Of a DNA stretch of 64,000 nt, positions 33,682 to 45,042 are shown one piece after another. Every line of letters begins with the position of its first letter. The first letter of the stretch is position 1. The notes under the pieces were generated by a model, which was given only the letters and a program-made list of their open reading frames with translations, did no database searches and was not told the DNA's origin. Position numbers and translations under genes: made by a program. The stretch is taken from the NCBI RefSeq assembly GCF_000764305.2, contig NW_025935997.1, forward strand, positions 124,001 through 188,000, in the 5' to 3' direction. This stretch comes from Hyalella azteca. Taxonomy: Eukaryota > Arthropoda > Malacostraca > Amphipoda > Hyalellidae.

Positions 33682-34491
33682 GTCACTCACTGCAGTGAGT
33701 AGCGAGATTTTTTATATTATATGGATGAATAAAACTAGGATACGGGAGCTGAATTTTGCACATCTTTGAGACAACTAAAAATTTTTGTTCATCGACGTTA
33801 AATTTAAAACCATCAGGGAAGGCCATCAATTCAAAAAGCAAAACATTTTTTGTTAATTTTATTATCTCTATAACTTTTAAAATAAAATTATGGTAATTTC
33901 AAGAAAAATCGGCAATTTAGAGATATTGATAGGATATTCCTGTGAAGCGTTATGTCATTATGACCAATATTTTACCATCACAGAATGACGCGAGAACGTC
34001 TCTTGCCGAGAGGCGTGCATATCTTCCTTCGATCTGTTGATTGATCTTCGAGCTCTGATGAAAGGAAGAACCCATTCAAGTTGTGGCAGCGCTTTTATTG
34101 GTCTGAGATATTTCTTGCCAGAAAAATTATTGATTTTATAATGCACTGCTCAGTTATTTGTTCAAGGTATTTTACCAGTTAGCAGCGAATGGGAACAATA
34201 TATATGGGGTTTTGTGATATGTTCGATTAATCTGTACGATAACGTGGACAACGAAAACTTCCATTGCATATACATAGGAAGTTCTTACATTTTCATATGC
34301 ATTGGAAAAACATGCATAATTTTGTACGGAATGACGTACCTCAATAAGAATTCGGCACTTATAGATTACTGCATTTTTCCACTTCTTATTTTAACCTTCT
34401 CTTCCTTTTCTGATTCATTAAGTGGCAGGTTGTACGTAGAAACTAAACTCTTACATCAGTTTTCTTCGTACGCATCTGGAAAATCATCATC

Positions 34492-37400
34492 ATGAAAGAA
34501 TCAAAGAGCAGCAGTAGTCACCAGCGTCTGTTTGTGCGTCTCAAAACTCGTCTTCAGTTCGACAACGACTTCAAACTAATGGCGGTGCTCACGGTGGCAT
34601 CGTTAGTTTTATCCACGATTTTGATCTATAAATACTGCATCAAAGATCCGTGAGTAATGCTGACGTTAACAATTTTCATTGTGGGCAATTTATCACATTT
34701 ATTTGACGCAACTCGTGCCAATATACCGGGATGATAAGCCGGCATACTTGGGGTATTTGTGAATTTTATGTGATTTAAACTCGCCTTATGATAACTGACC
34801 TCATGGCAACTCACCTCAGGGTAACTCACTTCATGGTAACTCACCTCAGAGTAACTTACCTCAGGGTAACTCACCTCAGGGTAACTCACCTCAGGGTAAC
34901 TCACCTCGGGGTAACTCACCTCAGAGTAACTTACCTCAGGGTAACTCACCTCAGGGTAACTCACCTCAGGGTAACTCACCTCAGGGTAACTCACCTCAGG
35001 GTAACTCACCTCAGAGTAACACCTCAGGGTAACTCACCTCAAGGTAACTCACCTCAGGGTAACTCACCTCAGGGTAACTCATCTCTCGCCTATCTGTAGA
35101 ATGAGCAGGCAAGTCACTTGGATTATTCATTATTCATATCCCGCAATTATCTCATAGGTGAAATCATTCCAAACAATTCATTTTAATTGACTGTTGTTGA
35201 CAATTTACCTAATAATTACGTTTTTAAATATTTAAAATGTCCTAATTAAAGAAACTAAGTATGTGAAAAGATGACAAAATGTGCCTATAAATTGATTGGA
35301 TGGATTTTGAACAGATTTATACCCCGACTCAGGAATGCATATAAAAACCGTCGTACTTTCCTTCTTATGTTGACCGCTCGAAGGTTCAGGCGATTAATTT
35401 TAATTAGTTCTGAATTTCAATATTTCACAATACGTGCTTTGCTAAGGAATTCAGTAGGAATTTGCTACTTTTGCGACTCAAACAATATAGCTAAACATTG
35501 AAACTAATTTCTGCTGCCGAGAATTTTAAATGATACGAAAATAACTCGACTAATCAACATAAATTAACATGGTCTGCAGAATTAAAGATTCGGCCGGACC
35601 AGAAGCTAAAAAACTTGTCCAGTCCACCAGTGTCTAAAAACGCCGTCAGTTCGGGGCTCAAGGGCAGTTCTTGCACTTCTTGAACTGGTTAATTAGACTT
35701 GCATGACCATGACGTGGTACAAGGGACGCAAACCATTGCTCGAGCCTCAACAGTCGCTGAAATATTTAAAAAAGTACATAATAGAATACTATATTAACTT
35801 AAAATTAATAGCGCTTATTTTTAACTTGTTTAAACTCGTACATGCGCCGGTTTGTTAGCATTTAAATGTTCACCATTTGCAAGGACTTTTTCTTTGATGG
35901 TGTGAATTGACTTGGACCTCAGGTTTGTTCAATCCATATTGGATAACCATGACAGTATATTCAATAACGCTCCTGTTTGATCGATAGGTGGACTAGAAAT
36001 GGATAAATATTAGTAGTATTATCGCCAAATACGTGCTAATGGAACAGTGTTAGAAGCTATAAATGAATTTGTACGAAATGCATTATTTAGGCACAATCCA
36101 AATCATCTGAAAATTCATTCATGAATAAATATCATATGAATAATGAAAAAAAAACATTTTTAACGAGAAATACTTGCTCCTTGTTACACTAATTTCTAAC
36201 GCTCTGTTGTCTCTGACAGGAACGTCACGGTATTAAATTTAAAAGGCCTCCAACCTATTCCAGGTGAGTCAATATCATTTATACGTAAAAAGTATTTGGC
36301 TCACAACATTTCCAGCAAGTAATTGAGCAGATCATTCCAATGAGGCAATTTCAAGTATTTTATCTTAAGAAATTAAGAATGACGAATGTCAGATGAGCTA
36401 TGAACGTTTCAGGCGATGGCGGTAAATACATCGTGGATTACGAAAATATTCAGCCGAGCTGGACGGACTTCTACGCCTACATCAGAGAAACCGTCGATGC
36501 TTGTCGGAATGTGGTGAATATTGCTTTGTAATTACCATTATAAAAGTTTTTACATGAAATATACATTGCCTGTCTGAAGCTGAATCTGGTTTTGTGGGCT
36601 TATATGATTCTTTTCATGCACGCAATAATAACTTAGAAAAAAGACTTTTTGGAGAGGGTCTGAAATGAAAAAAAGGGTTATTTGCAAAGCAGTAAATCTA
36701 ATAAATGATTGCATTATCTATCAGGCGTAAATTATTGAAAAATGTTGTAATTTATAACGATTATTTCTGGTAGGCCATCTTGTTAAGTTTTGCCGGCGTT
36801 ACCACTGAGAGGAATATTCTCTAGAAAATCATTGTCGTCGCCTTGCACGACTGCATGAGTGACATGTATTAGTGGCAGTTTCTATGATTATGTCGGAAAA
36901 ATTCTTGCAAATGGGAAATTTTTTTGCAAATGTCTTCATAATCTTTGAATAGAGAGTGAGAATTATTTCTTTTTGGCTTGGAAACAAATTCACTCTCTAA
37001 GGTTGGCCCCATTATTCCACCAGAAACAATTTGGCGGCCAAGACAATCATTTTATAGTGGGAACTGACGGAAATTATAAAGTGTGTCTGGACGAGGGCGT
37101 CGCGCCCACTCCAGGCTCCTGCACCGTCCTCTCCTTCGGCATCAACAACGAGTGGAGCTTTGACGACGCCATGGAGGAGTACGGCTGTGATGTAAGTTCC
37201 CAGATAATTTATTTGAGAAAACAAAGGCGGAAAATAGAACTGCTGGTGAGGCTTAAACGTGCCTATAGGTTTCAACGTCCCTGTATTTACATTTAAATTT
37301 TAAGGCTTTTCATGATGGCCAATGAGTTGTACGTTTCATTTTGGCTGTAAAGCTTCAGTATGAATAATCTAACTGCAGTCAGAAGAAGCTTTAACTATGT

Positions 37401-39474
37401 CAAAGAGCTTCAACATTATATATAAGAAAAAATAATCATCAGCGATTGCAATTAAAGCAGAATTTTTCAGCACATCAACTCTTATTCTTCTTTAGCTGTA
37501 GTTTCCGCTACTAAGGCAATCTCGTGTAGGTTTGTCCACAATATATTCAATCAAATCTATTTAAAATGGCATCAACGTACGGTTTTCGGTGGTTTCCAGA
37601 AAATAAATGAATCATTTGCACATTAATCACTGCATGCATGGAATTGAAGTACTTATAACATTACAAAACAACTACTGTTCCAATTTAAAACTGACCAAAC
37701 GGTTTGTATGGATGAAGTCAAGCTGTGTAGGTTTGTATGAACTTAACTTAAATTATTTCCTCCTGCCTTAGGTGTACTCCTTTGACCCCACCATGAGCGA
37801 CCCCGAGCACATCCGAGGCAAGAGGGTTCACTTCTACCCTCTGGGCCTCGGCGGTGTCACCCAAGAAGTCGATATTCTCCTCTCCAAGTCAATATTCTCT
37901 GCTAAATGTCAGGCGAGCTACCACCGACGTATAATACAAATGATATTATAGAGGTTTATGCGTAGAGGTGTACCAAAATATCATACACTTATGATTTCTC
38001 ATATAAAGGATATTACAAAAAATTGAGCAATGTGAAGTGTGGTATTGCCGGAATTTATGTTCGAAATGGATCTTATAATGGACGTGTAATTTAGCAGCAA
38101 CGTTTTCACAGCTCTAAAATGATGATCCTGAACCTTCCCATAAAATTACATTAGACTCTAAAATGGCAAGAAAAGCCTTATTTGAGCCTTAATAATTTTT
38201 TGTTGTAAGACTAAAAAAGATTCGTTAGCGATGGAGCAAGTTTTCTCACAGTACGTAAAAGTTCTGGTTACTTTGAGCCTTATTAAAAATGTATGATATC
38301 TGAATAGTTATTTGAATCGTGTAACAAGAACTAAGCATTCACGTTCATGCAATTTGTTGTAACAAGTAACAAGCTGAACTGTTGTCGCGTTCGTAAAAAA
38401 GTTGAAATCTCTTTACTAATCAATTAGCTTCACACTAACCACGACATCACGGCAATGATCGGTGAGACGACGAGCTCCTCAAACGTTCATTCAAATCCTA
38501 GCAACGATCGACAGGATGAGCTAGCAAATCGTCTGACCATTGATAGTGCAGGTCCTCACCTACCGCAACATCCTAGCAACGATCGCTAGGATGAGCTATC
38601 TAGTCGTTTGTTCCTTGATCGTGCAAGTCCTCTCCTTCCGCAACATCCTAGAAACGATCGATAGGATGAGCTATCCAATCATCTGTTCATTGATCGTGCA
38701 GGTCCTCACCTACCGCAACATCCTAGCAACGATCGACAGGATGAGCTAGCTAATCGTTTGTTCATTGATCGTGCAGGTGCTCACCTATCGTGACATCCTA
38801 GCAAAGATCGGCAAGACGAACTCAGTTATCGACTACTTGAAGGTCGACATCGAGGGCTTCGAGATTGACTTCCTAGAGAACGTGCTCTACGACGATCAGG
38901 AACTACTCTTCAGAATCAAGCAGATCGGCATGGAACTACACCCAAGTGAGTTAAATTTCTCAGCTTGCTTTGTATGAACCGCTATATCAGAATTATTTAT
39001 AATCGTAAGATTTCCATTGATTTTCCGCCAAAAGTTGATTTGTAAGGCAAAATCAGTACATTATTGACTGGTTGCCTGTTTGGTTAAGGTCGTCCTAATT
39101 GGATCAAGGATTAAGTTTCTCAGAATTAATTCAATTATACATAGATTTATCACGATAAAATTCAATTATTTATCCTTCAAAAAGCACGTATAAAAAGTGA
39201 GGATACTTTATTTCTAATTGTGTGCTAAAACAATGAGTTGTCTGAGGTTTGCCCTTCATGATTCTTTTTTTCAGCGGTTTTCGCAAGTGAAAATACGTCG
39301 GTGAGAAAGCAGAAGTACTGGCGGCTCGTCCACAAGCTGCGAAGTTTAGGTTTCACACCGATATTCGGTGAGCCCATTCCTGTATGGCTCCTCTCATACA
39401 CGTACGATGGAAAAACAGAATCGCTTTGTTGTTATGAAATTGTATGGATTAATAACCGCTTTGTGAAGAAATGA
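34492..39474 (+). CDS. METTL24: METTL24-like membrane methyltransferase, paralogue A
   Basis: Seven exons: 34492-34649, 36220-36263, 36413-36513, 37024-37191, 37772-37867, 38777-38945, 39275-39474. All junctions keep frame and give 311 aa. Residues about 29-49 form a hydrophobic signal-anchor (type II membrane protein, presumably secretory pathway). The luminal part is a Methyltransf_21/FkbM-type Rossmann domain: CRNV-KQFGG, the SAM-binding strand VLSFGINNEWSFDDAMEEYG, VYSFDPTMSDPEHIRGKRVHF, then LKVDIEGFEIDFLENVLY and IGMELHP. The substrate of METTL24 is unknown. The exon 4 acceptor was placed at CCACCAG|AAA because the more obvious CTCTAAG site breaks the frame. The exon 5 donor (GAA|GTC) is weak; a small exon may be missing there, since relatives have extra residues before the LTYRDI segment. 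Exon sizes equal those of paralogue B for exons 1-6. Confidence 0.82.
34785..35090 (+). repeat. 15-bp minisatellite in intron 1, copy A
   Basis: About 20 units of CTCACCTCAGGGTAA with few variants. The 15-bp period leaves several frames open on both strands (34626-35099). These are not genes. Confidence 0.92.
38430..38776 (+). repeat. 75-bp ladder repeating the start of exon 6
   Basis: GTGCAG acceptors with exon-like sequence occur at 38546, 38621, 38696 and 38771 (the last is the real exon 6), spaced exactly 75 bp. Each unit carries the equivalent of exon 6 codons V-L-T-Y-R-(D/N)-I-L-A. A more decayed version (CACGACATC-CGGCAATGATCGG) lies at about 38435 and is shared with copy B. Units 1 and 2 stay open in the exon frame; unit 3 ends in TAG. 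Confidence 0.8.
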
Positions 39475-40239
39475 GTTTTTAGTCAAAGTTTCTAACAACA
39501 CAATTTATAGGAGACATTTCGTATTATTGTTATGAGCATAAGGGTAAGAATCACGAATGCAAGTCATTAGGAATGATACTAATAGAAGCATGGTACACGC
39601 AACAAAATATATAACGGGTAATGCATAACAAGCTTGTTCAATTTCATTTTTTCATAATGCGCAATTTACCGCGTTTAAATGAAAATAATGATTAAAGCGT
39701 ATCTAATTCTTTGTTGTTGCCTCTTCATGTGACAACCACCACTTCATAGCATGTGAACTCTCTTAAAATTACAGCAAATTTCACGATTACACTCGGGTTC
39801 TCTTATTGGCTGTGGGAGTTCAAATGAAAGCTTAACACGGCATAGGTGTCAAGACCATAAATTGCCTTATATGGCTGCAAGCAAAGCGATGTATGATTTT
39901 AATGCGCGAGCAAAAAAAAATCTAGTTGAAATGATGGTAATTCACTTTCATAAAAATCTCTCAGTCTTGATCAATTTAATAGAATGACTTTGCTGAATGC
40001 AAAATTGTCGTGTTTAGAACACACAGGAGTATTTTATTATTTTTTCAATGTTAAAAAGTTTCAGGATCAGTGTTAATTTAAGAAATTCTATAACTAATGG
40101 GAGGAAAATAATAAAATACGAGTTATTGAAAGCAATGGAATGTGTCCTGATGTATCCACTGCCTTTTTATAGACCTCTGCATTTTATGCTGTGTTTCTAT
40201 TTCTAATATAAGCTCTTAGCAAGAAATATTTTTTAGGTA

Positions 40240-41000
40240 ACAGTAAGTAACAATAAAACTGTTGTATATAAGTAGCAGTATTTCCCAACAAAAAAATTTC
40301 AAGTAGCTGTAAGTAATCAAAAACTTTTGTGAGTAGCAGTGAGTAACAATAACATTTTTGGAAGTTTTCTCTTTTTAACAGTAACTAACCATAAAAATTT
40401 TGTAAGAAGTACGTAACAATAAGAACTTTTTAAGTCGCAGTACGTAAACATAAAAACTTCTGTAAGTAGCAGTGAGTAACAATAAGATATTTTGTACGTA
40501 GCAGTAAGTAACAATGAGAAATTTTGTAAGTAGCAGTGCAGCGGGCCAGATATTGGCCTCGTTTTGTGTACTAGGTTTCAAGCCGCCGCACTCCTCGAAA
40601 GAAGACTGCCGAGAAAAATGTATAAGCGGAACTGTCTGCGGATGTTGTCTGACTCTAGTAGGCAGCGACTTTACATATCATTACCATTGTTGTGCCTATC
40701 TCTGTTGTATTAACTTTCTTCGTCATCTGGACCTCTCAAGTGTAATTGTATTTTGCGTTTCCAAATAATTACTGCAAATCTCTTGAGTAAACATTTACCT
40801 GAACTTCATCCTTAGTTCAGGCCAATGTTGACGTCCGCGTATATTAGTTGTTTCAATCGTCCACGAACCCTATGGACCCGCTGGCAGAGACCTTGAAAGC
40901 TTTAGATGAAGTAGTTTCCCGCTACAGCAGTAAGTAAACATAAAAACCTTTGTAATAAGCAGTGAGGAACAATAAGAACTTTTGTAAGTAGCAGAACAAT
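40240..41000 (+). repeat. degenerate GTAAGTAGCAGTGAGTAACAA minisatellite
   Basis: Units of about 30-35 bp built on AGTAGCAGTAAGTAACAATA run from 40240 to 40545 and again at 40925-41000, on either side of a 380-bp unrelated piece. That piece has a cysteine-rich open frame (40514-40768) and ATG-initiated 19 codons at 40872 ending in a GTAAGT that belongs to the repeat. Neither is convincing as a gene. Confidence 0.65.
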
Positions 41001-41040
41001 ACTCCAAAAGAGCATCATACTTTCTTCGATGCTTCGTTGC

Positions 41041-41365
41041 TATGTTGTCAATCCTATCAGAGTTGTGGCAATCACAGGATAACTATAGCCCTCAATTTCC
41101 TCATTCCCAATTCTATACGATACTCGATCGAATAAAAACATCAGACCATTATCGATAACTGACATTTTATCACCTTTGCAGTTATAATTACTACCATCTT
41201 TTTTCGTTAAAGTCCCTTCGATGCATAGGTAACTGTCTGATGGTAGTATGAACTGATCTTGATACCGAATAATAAACTTGCTTTCATTGCGTTCACGATT
41301 TAAATCAGTTCTAATTTGAGGCTCATAATCATGAGTTTCATCAACATTATGAATTGATTCATCAA
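41041..41365 (-). pseudogene. Polinton major capsid protein, N-terminal fragment
   Basis: About 100 codons are open on the minus strand, with ETHDYEP near the start, then IIRYQDQFILPSDSYLCIEG, a Lys/Asp-rich turn, and IDNGLMFLFDRVSYRIGNEE. This pattern (LPSDSYLxIEGxLTK, NNGIxFLFDxIxYxxNGxEI) is the first jelly roll of the double-jelly-roll capsid proteins of arthropod and cnidarian Polintons. The frame stops near 41040, where a host minisatellite begins, so most of the protein is gone. The assignment is from pattern memory, not a search. Confidence 0.65.
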
Positions 41366-41379
41366 TTCATATCCTGTGG

Positions 41380-42240
41380 AACATTGTATGATACCCATTG
41401 TATGATATCCATATCCATTCAATTGTATATCCTGGGGGAACATTGGGAAGAAATGTGTACACGATATAGTTAAAATCGCCATTGAGATACGATCCTTTGA
41501 TTATACTGCCAATGAACAAGTATTGCATTAACAGAAATTATATTTACTATATATGTAAATCATGTTCTACAACACTTTCCAACACTCCAGTATCAAAGCC
41601 CAAACAGAGTATGTAGACTGTTGAGTTTGCTGAAATAAATTTTCAAGTCAAAATCACGATTAGTTATTACACATTTCAGAGTATTGGTGTTCGATCTTGT
41701 ATCAATCGAGTACTCGTTTCCGTATGCATTTTTGATTATCTTATTCATACTCTCTATCTCATAGCATCCGGTCGGTATAGTTATAGGGATTACTATACCA
41801 TGTTTCCCAACAGAAATATTATACAGAAATATATATTATATTATACATATTATATGAGACAAATAATATAATATTATAATATTATATTATTTGTCTCATC
41901 GATATTCGGGATGGAGTGACACATATCCAGTCCCACCAATGCCATTCATGAAATTTGTTTGTATCCAATTTTATTGGTGGCGTGAAATTCGTGTCGTATA
42001 TCACTGTTTCCACAGGTAATAACTAATTTTTGTAATTCAATTTTCTTAAACAAAAATCATTCAATAGTTTAACATCACGCTCAATAAATAAATTTTGTTT
42101 ATAAAGCCAAATAACAATTGATGTCCTGCAACAGTATCATTGACGTTAGTAGCTAAAACTATTATTCCTGATCCTGAAACATCTGAATCAATATCTGGTC
42201 TTGATTCCGGAGCTCGATCCCTAGACGATGTGGAACATGC
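41380..42240 (-). pseudogene. Polinton minor capsid (penton-like) protein, interrupted
   Basis: On the minus strand the recognisable pieces are IPITIPTGCYEIESMNKIIK and NTNTLKCVI (about 41820-41650), then LNGDFNYIVYTFLPNVPPGY (about 41485-41400). The family signature is a strand ending in PxGxYEIxDIN, an NTLKxxI strand and a C-terminal FFPNVPPGYKI motif. An upstream piece (42240-42060) reads SGSGIIVLATNVNDTVAGHQ and may belong to it or to another gene. A 46-bp perfect palindrome (41854-41899) sits inside the gene, and stops and frameshifts occur on both sides. Confidence 0.6.
41854..41899. repeat. 46-bp perfect palindrome
   Basis: ATGAGACAAATAATATAATA and onward to TATTATTTGTCTCAT is its own reverse complement without a spacer. 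Flanking sequence is also AT-rich (ATTATATTATACATATTATA). It interrupts the minor capsid fragment. Confidence 0.92.
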
Positions 42241-42289
42241 AGCTTTTATTCTAGTAACTTCATAACATTAATTTTATTTCTGCATCACT

Positions 42290-42850
42290 TTATAGAGTGG
42301 TTGGATGAATTTGTTGTACTTCTCTCCTTTGTTGGCTTTTATTGTTCCAACCGGCTTGAGATGAGCCTTAGTTTGTCTCAAAATCGTTAGATAATTTGCC
42401 ACATAATTTTCTTCATAGTTCTCAGGGGATTGTTTTGTTAGTAGTTCCCATAACCCAACAGTTCCTTCAAAAACTTCATTACCAATCCCTAAATCATTAC
42501 GTTGGTGTTGACTATTGTATCTCCTAGCATAACGTTTTTACCATCAAATTTCATGCCATAAGCTTTGTCATACTCAGATCCAGGTTTGAACGCTAAATTT
42601 TAAAAAGTTTCAGCTATTGAACTAGCTAGTCCTTTCAGTGACTTTTTTTGAGTCTGGTGGATTTAATGCCAATCTTTTAGCAGATTTGATTGTTAATAGT
42701 TCTCTGGGAGCATCTTTCAGAGCTAACCATTTTTGCTTAGTTTCTCCTACCATTTGCTGAGAGGTTCAATTAGAGGCTTATATACTTTTTTAATATCATT
42801 GTATAAATCTTATTCCGCAAATTTTTCTTGTGTGAATAGTTTTTTAAGTC
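42290..42850 (-). pseudogene. conserved Polinton accessory protein (GLWELL motif)
   Basis: The minus strand reads NDLGIGNEVFEGTVGLWELL, a short TKQSPENYEENY stretch, then LRQTKAHLKP and a Lys-rich tail ending near 42300. The same layout (IGxxxYKGTPGLWELL-xxxxPxxYxxxDxxxYxxIxxxTNA) is common in uncharacterised open frames next to capsid genes in arthropod and cnidarian Polintons. Its role is unknown. Upstream, 42850-42600 is more decayed and contains frameshifts. Confidence 0.5.
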
Positions 42851-43019
42851 TCTTAATTTTATAAAATCTTGTTTTGTTTTATATCAATTCACGTCATTTT
42901 ATTAAGTAAAATATCTCAAACAACTTGAACTCAATGTCTGTTCATCTAGAACTCAATGTGTGTTCATTTTGAACTTAATGTGTGTTTAACTTAAGTTCAG
43001 TTTAACTTGATGTTAGTTC

Positions 43020-44013
43020 AGCTTCTGGAATATCGAGATGGGTCATCGTATCCCTTCCATTTAACTAACAATTTCCCTTTAAATTTTTTTCAGAAGTTTA
43101 TCAATTTCATAATCATCGCTACTATATTTAGATAATTATTCGTAAAAACTCTATTACTTCTTTACCGCTCATATCTTCCAGCCTATAAGTTACTGGTTTC
43201 GTCTCTAATAGTATAGAGATGATAAATAACTCACGTGTGAAATTAGTGAGATATACAGTACTTTATTAAAATTCTTACGTTTTCTACTAATTCAGACACT
43301 ATCTCCAATCTTCAATTTAGGCTTTCTTACAACCGTCTTTATTTCGGGGAATAAATTTGCATAGACTATTTTACTGTTCTGTTCCATTGAAGTTTTACGA
43401 GGAATCATTTTTATTGATCTATGATAACTATTGTTATAATTATCAACTAAATCTGGTAAAATATCTACCCACTTTTTTGTCTTGGCGTACGTGAAATATT
43501 TTTACAGTTTTGTCTTGAGAGTTCGGTTAAATCTCTCAACAACTTGAGCTTTAGTTTCATTTTCAGTTGCAAAACATTGAATTTCAAACTTTAGGAATAA
43601 CTATTGTGTTAGCTTGTTAATGAACTTTAGACCTTTGTTTAAATTTTTCAGGAAATTCGTTCAGTGAAAAGCTTTTGGAAAGAGGTTATAATCTCTTCAC
43701 CAGTTTTTCTACGTATAGGAACTGCCCATGCATGTTTGCTAAAGATGTCAATCACAGTTAGGATGTAATTTTTACCTTTATCTGTATACTTTTGCATGTC
43801 AACTAAATCTGACTGCCATTGATCATAGATATTTGTTTCTTTGACTCTTATTGTGATGAAATTATATTCTATAGGTTGATGTAGATTGTAAAGTGTACGT
43901 TTCCTGTAACTCCAACTAATTTGTGACTTGCTTTCGAGATAACCACTCCTACGAACAAGTTCATTTGTCCCCACATAGCTGGTTTTAGGACGTAAAATAA
44001 TTTTTTTTTTCAA
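43020..44013 (-). pseudogene. Polinton retroviral-type integrase with chromodomain-like tail
   Basis: The first frame (44013-43648, 121 aa) carries the core start DQWQSDLVDMQKYTDKGKNY followed by ILTVIDIFSKHAWAVP. The two conserved aspartates of the D,D-35-E site lie in QxDLVDM and TVIDIFSK. Further frames down to 43020 give a PDLVDNYNNSYHRSIKMIPR segment, a KPKLKIGDSV SH3-like strand, KPVTYRLEDMSG and finally GKLLVKWKGYDDPS, which looks like a chromodomain. At least four frameshifts or stops separate these. In intact elements this enzyme joins the element ends to host DNA. Confidence 0.8.
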
Positions 44014-44029
44014 TTTTACTACTCGCTTC

Positions 44030-44509
44030 TGTTAGTGGATATCTACGTTTTTAGATACTCTAAGACCTACATAACCTTTTCCAGCCATTATAGCATTAAC
44101 TAACTTTGCATCAGTTCTAACATATTAAGGTTCATTAGGATCTACCGCAATTTCAGCCGCTTTCTTCGCTAGGATATCATCAGACTTGTTTGTCTTTAGT
44201 TTTTGAATGTGTACTATAAAATATATCATGCTCTCTACAACTTCTACAAGCTCTATCCAATGAATTAACTCCCTTATAACCTTCATTCAGTCTTTTTTGC
44301 ATCTTAGTGCCAGGACCACAGATGGAGTATGTATGCTTATTATTGAAAGAACTGTGAAGAACATGCTCAGATTGAATGTTGAAGGTTAATCGTAAATGAA
44401 TTTCTGGAAGTGGCCATTTCTCTAATATCGTATTAAAAATGCAACTCCCAATTTTTTCACTACGAAGAAATGATTTCAGGTGATTCAAATATTCACAATT
44501 ATCGATCAA
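44030..44509 (-). pseudogene. Polinton phospholipase A2-like protein
   Basis: The 109-aa open frame (44509-44180) contains YSICGPGTKMQKRLNEGYKG, NSLDRACRSCREHDIFYS and a Lys/Thr tail; the frame continues to about 44030 after one stop (AKKAAEIAVDPNEP, then a basic end). CGPGT is the calcium-binding loop and EHD supplies the His-Asp pair of group-XIII-like (parvovirus/Polinton) phospholipase A2 folds, so the catalytic motifs remain visible. Adintoviruses and arthropod Polintons often encode such a domain near the integrase. Two extra cysteines in the RSCREHD stretch look like decay or a small insertion. Confidence 0.7.
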
Positions 44510-44577
44510 CAGTAGATCAGGATAGTTATTTTATTGTAGACTATCATTTTTAAAAGATTATTTTATAAACACTTTTA

Positions 44578-45042
44578 TCAGCTTGCATTACAGTGGTTTA
44601 ATGCTAGCGTATTTATACCGTCTGCTAATGTACGTTTTTTATTATCGTCAACATTCACTGCAAGTTTATTAATTTCTCTCGTATACAATTCATGATTATC
44701 ATTCTCTATATTATACATTGTTTTGTAAATAGTCTCATTATTTAGTGCTCTCATAGTGTCATCCATGGTAGTATTCCTTTCAATAAAAAATTTCTTTATA
44801 CCATTAGCTTTTTTAGTTACAGAACATTTTGTTTGACAACTATACAGCTTTGCTCGAAGACCTACAAATTCTTTTATGGGAATGCCGCTAGTTTCATCTT
44901 TCATTTTACCGATTACTTTTTTGTTCTGATTTGAATATATGAAATTATCCTCTGGATAATTCGATTTGTCAAATAAGTCTTGATTATCCCTCATATCTTC
45001 ATAGAAGTCAGCGGTTTTTATGTTAATATCAAAATGAACCAA
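44578..45042 (-). pseudogene. protein-primed family B DNA polymerase, C-terminal fragment
   Basis: The frame is 154 aa and uninterrupted: DFYEDMRDNQDLFDKSNYPE, then NKKVIGKMKDETSGIPIKEF and VGLRAKLYS, then an alpha-helical Lys-rich end. These are the post-palm segments of DNA_pol_B_2 enzymes of Polintons and linear plasmids, where the MKDE-EFVGLRAKLYS strand follows the DTDS active site. The active site and everything upstream are missing; similarity stops near 45050. Intact enzymes replicate the element by protein priming. Confidence 0.78.

Larger units (their letters stand above)
32925..39800 (+). repeat. segmental duplication, copy A
   Basis: From GCGTCGGTG-AGCACAACACGC onward this stretch is collinear with 48935-59400, including upstream sequence, all seven METTL24-like exons, introns and about 300 bp downstream. 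Copy A lacks the Tc1, mariner and hAT insertions of copy B, and has a small inverted-repeat element and an exon-start ladder that copy B lacks. Confidence 0.88.

Noticed and set aside
34626..35099. Open frames of 127 and 103 aa on both strands, with YPEVS and LRVTH repeats
   Set aside because: They come from the 15-bp minisatellite. A period divisible by three keeps frames open on both strands. The similar frames at 50652-51143 have the same cause.
37002..37023. Splice acceptor CTCTAAG|GTTGG as start of exon 4 (also at 52882 in copy B)
   Set aside because: It breaks the reading frame with exon 3 in both copies. The next acceptor, CCAG|AAA, keeps the frame and restores the expected KQFGG segment.
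40514..40930. Cysteine-rich frame and a short ATG frame ending in GTAAGT
   Set aside because: The GTAAGT donor belongs to the surrounding minisatellite and no partner exon or domain is seen.
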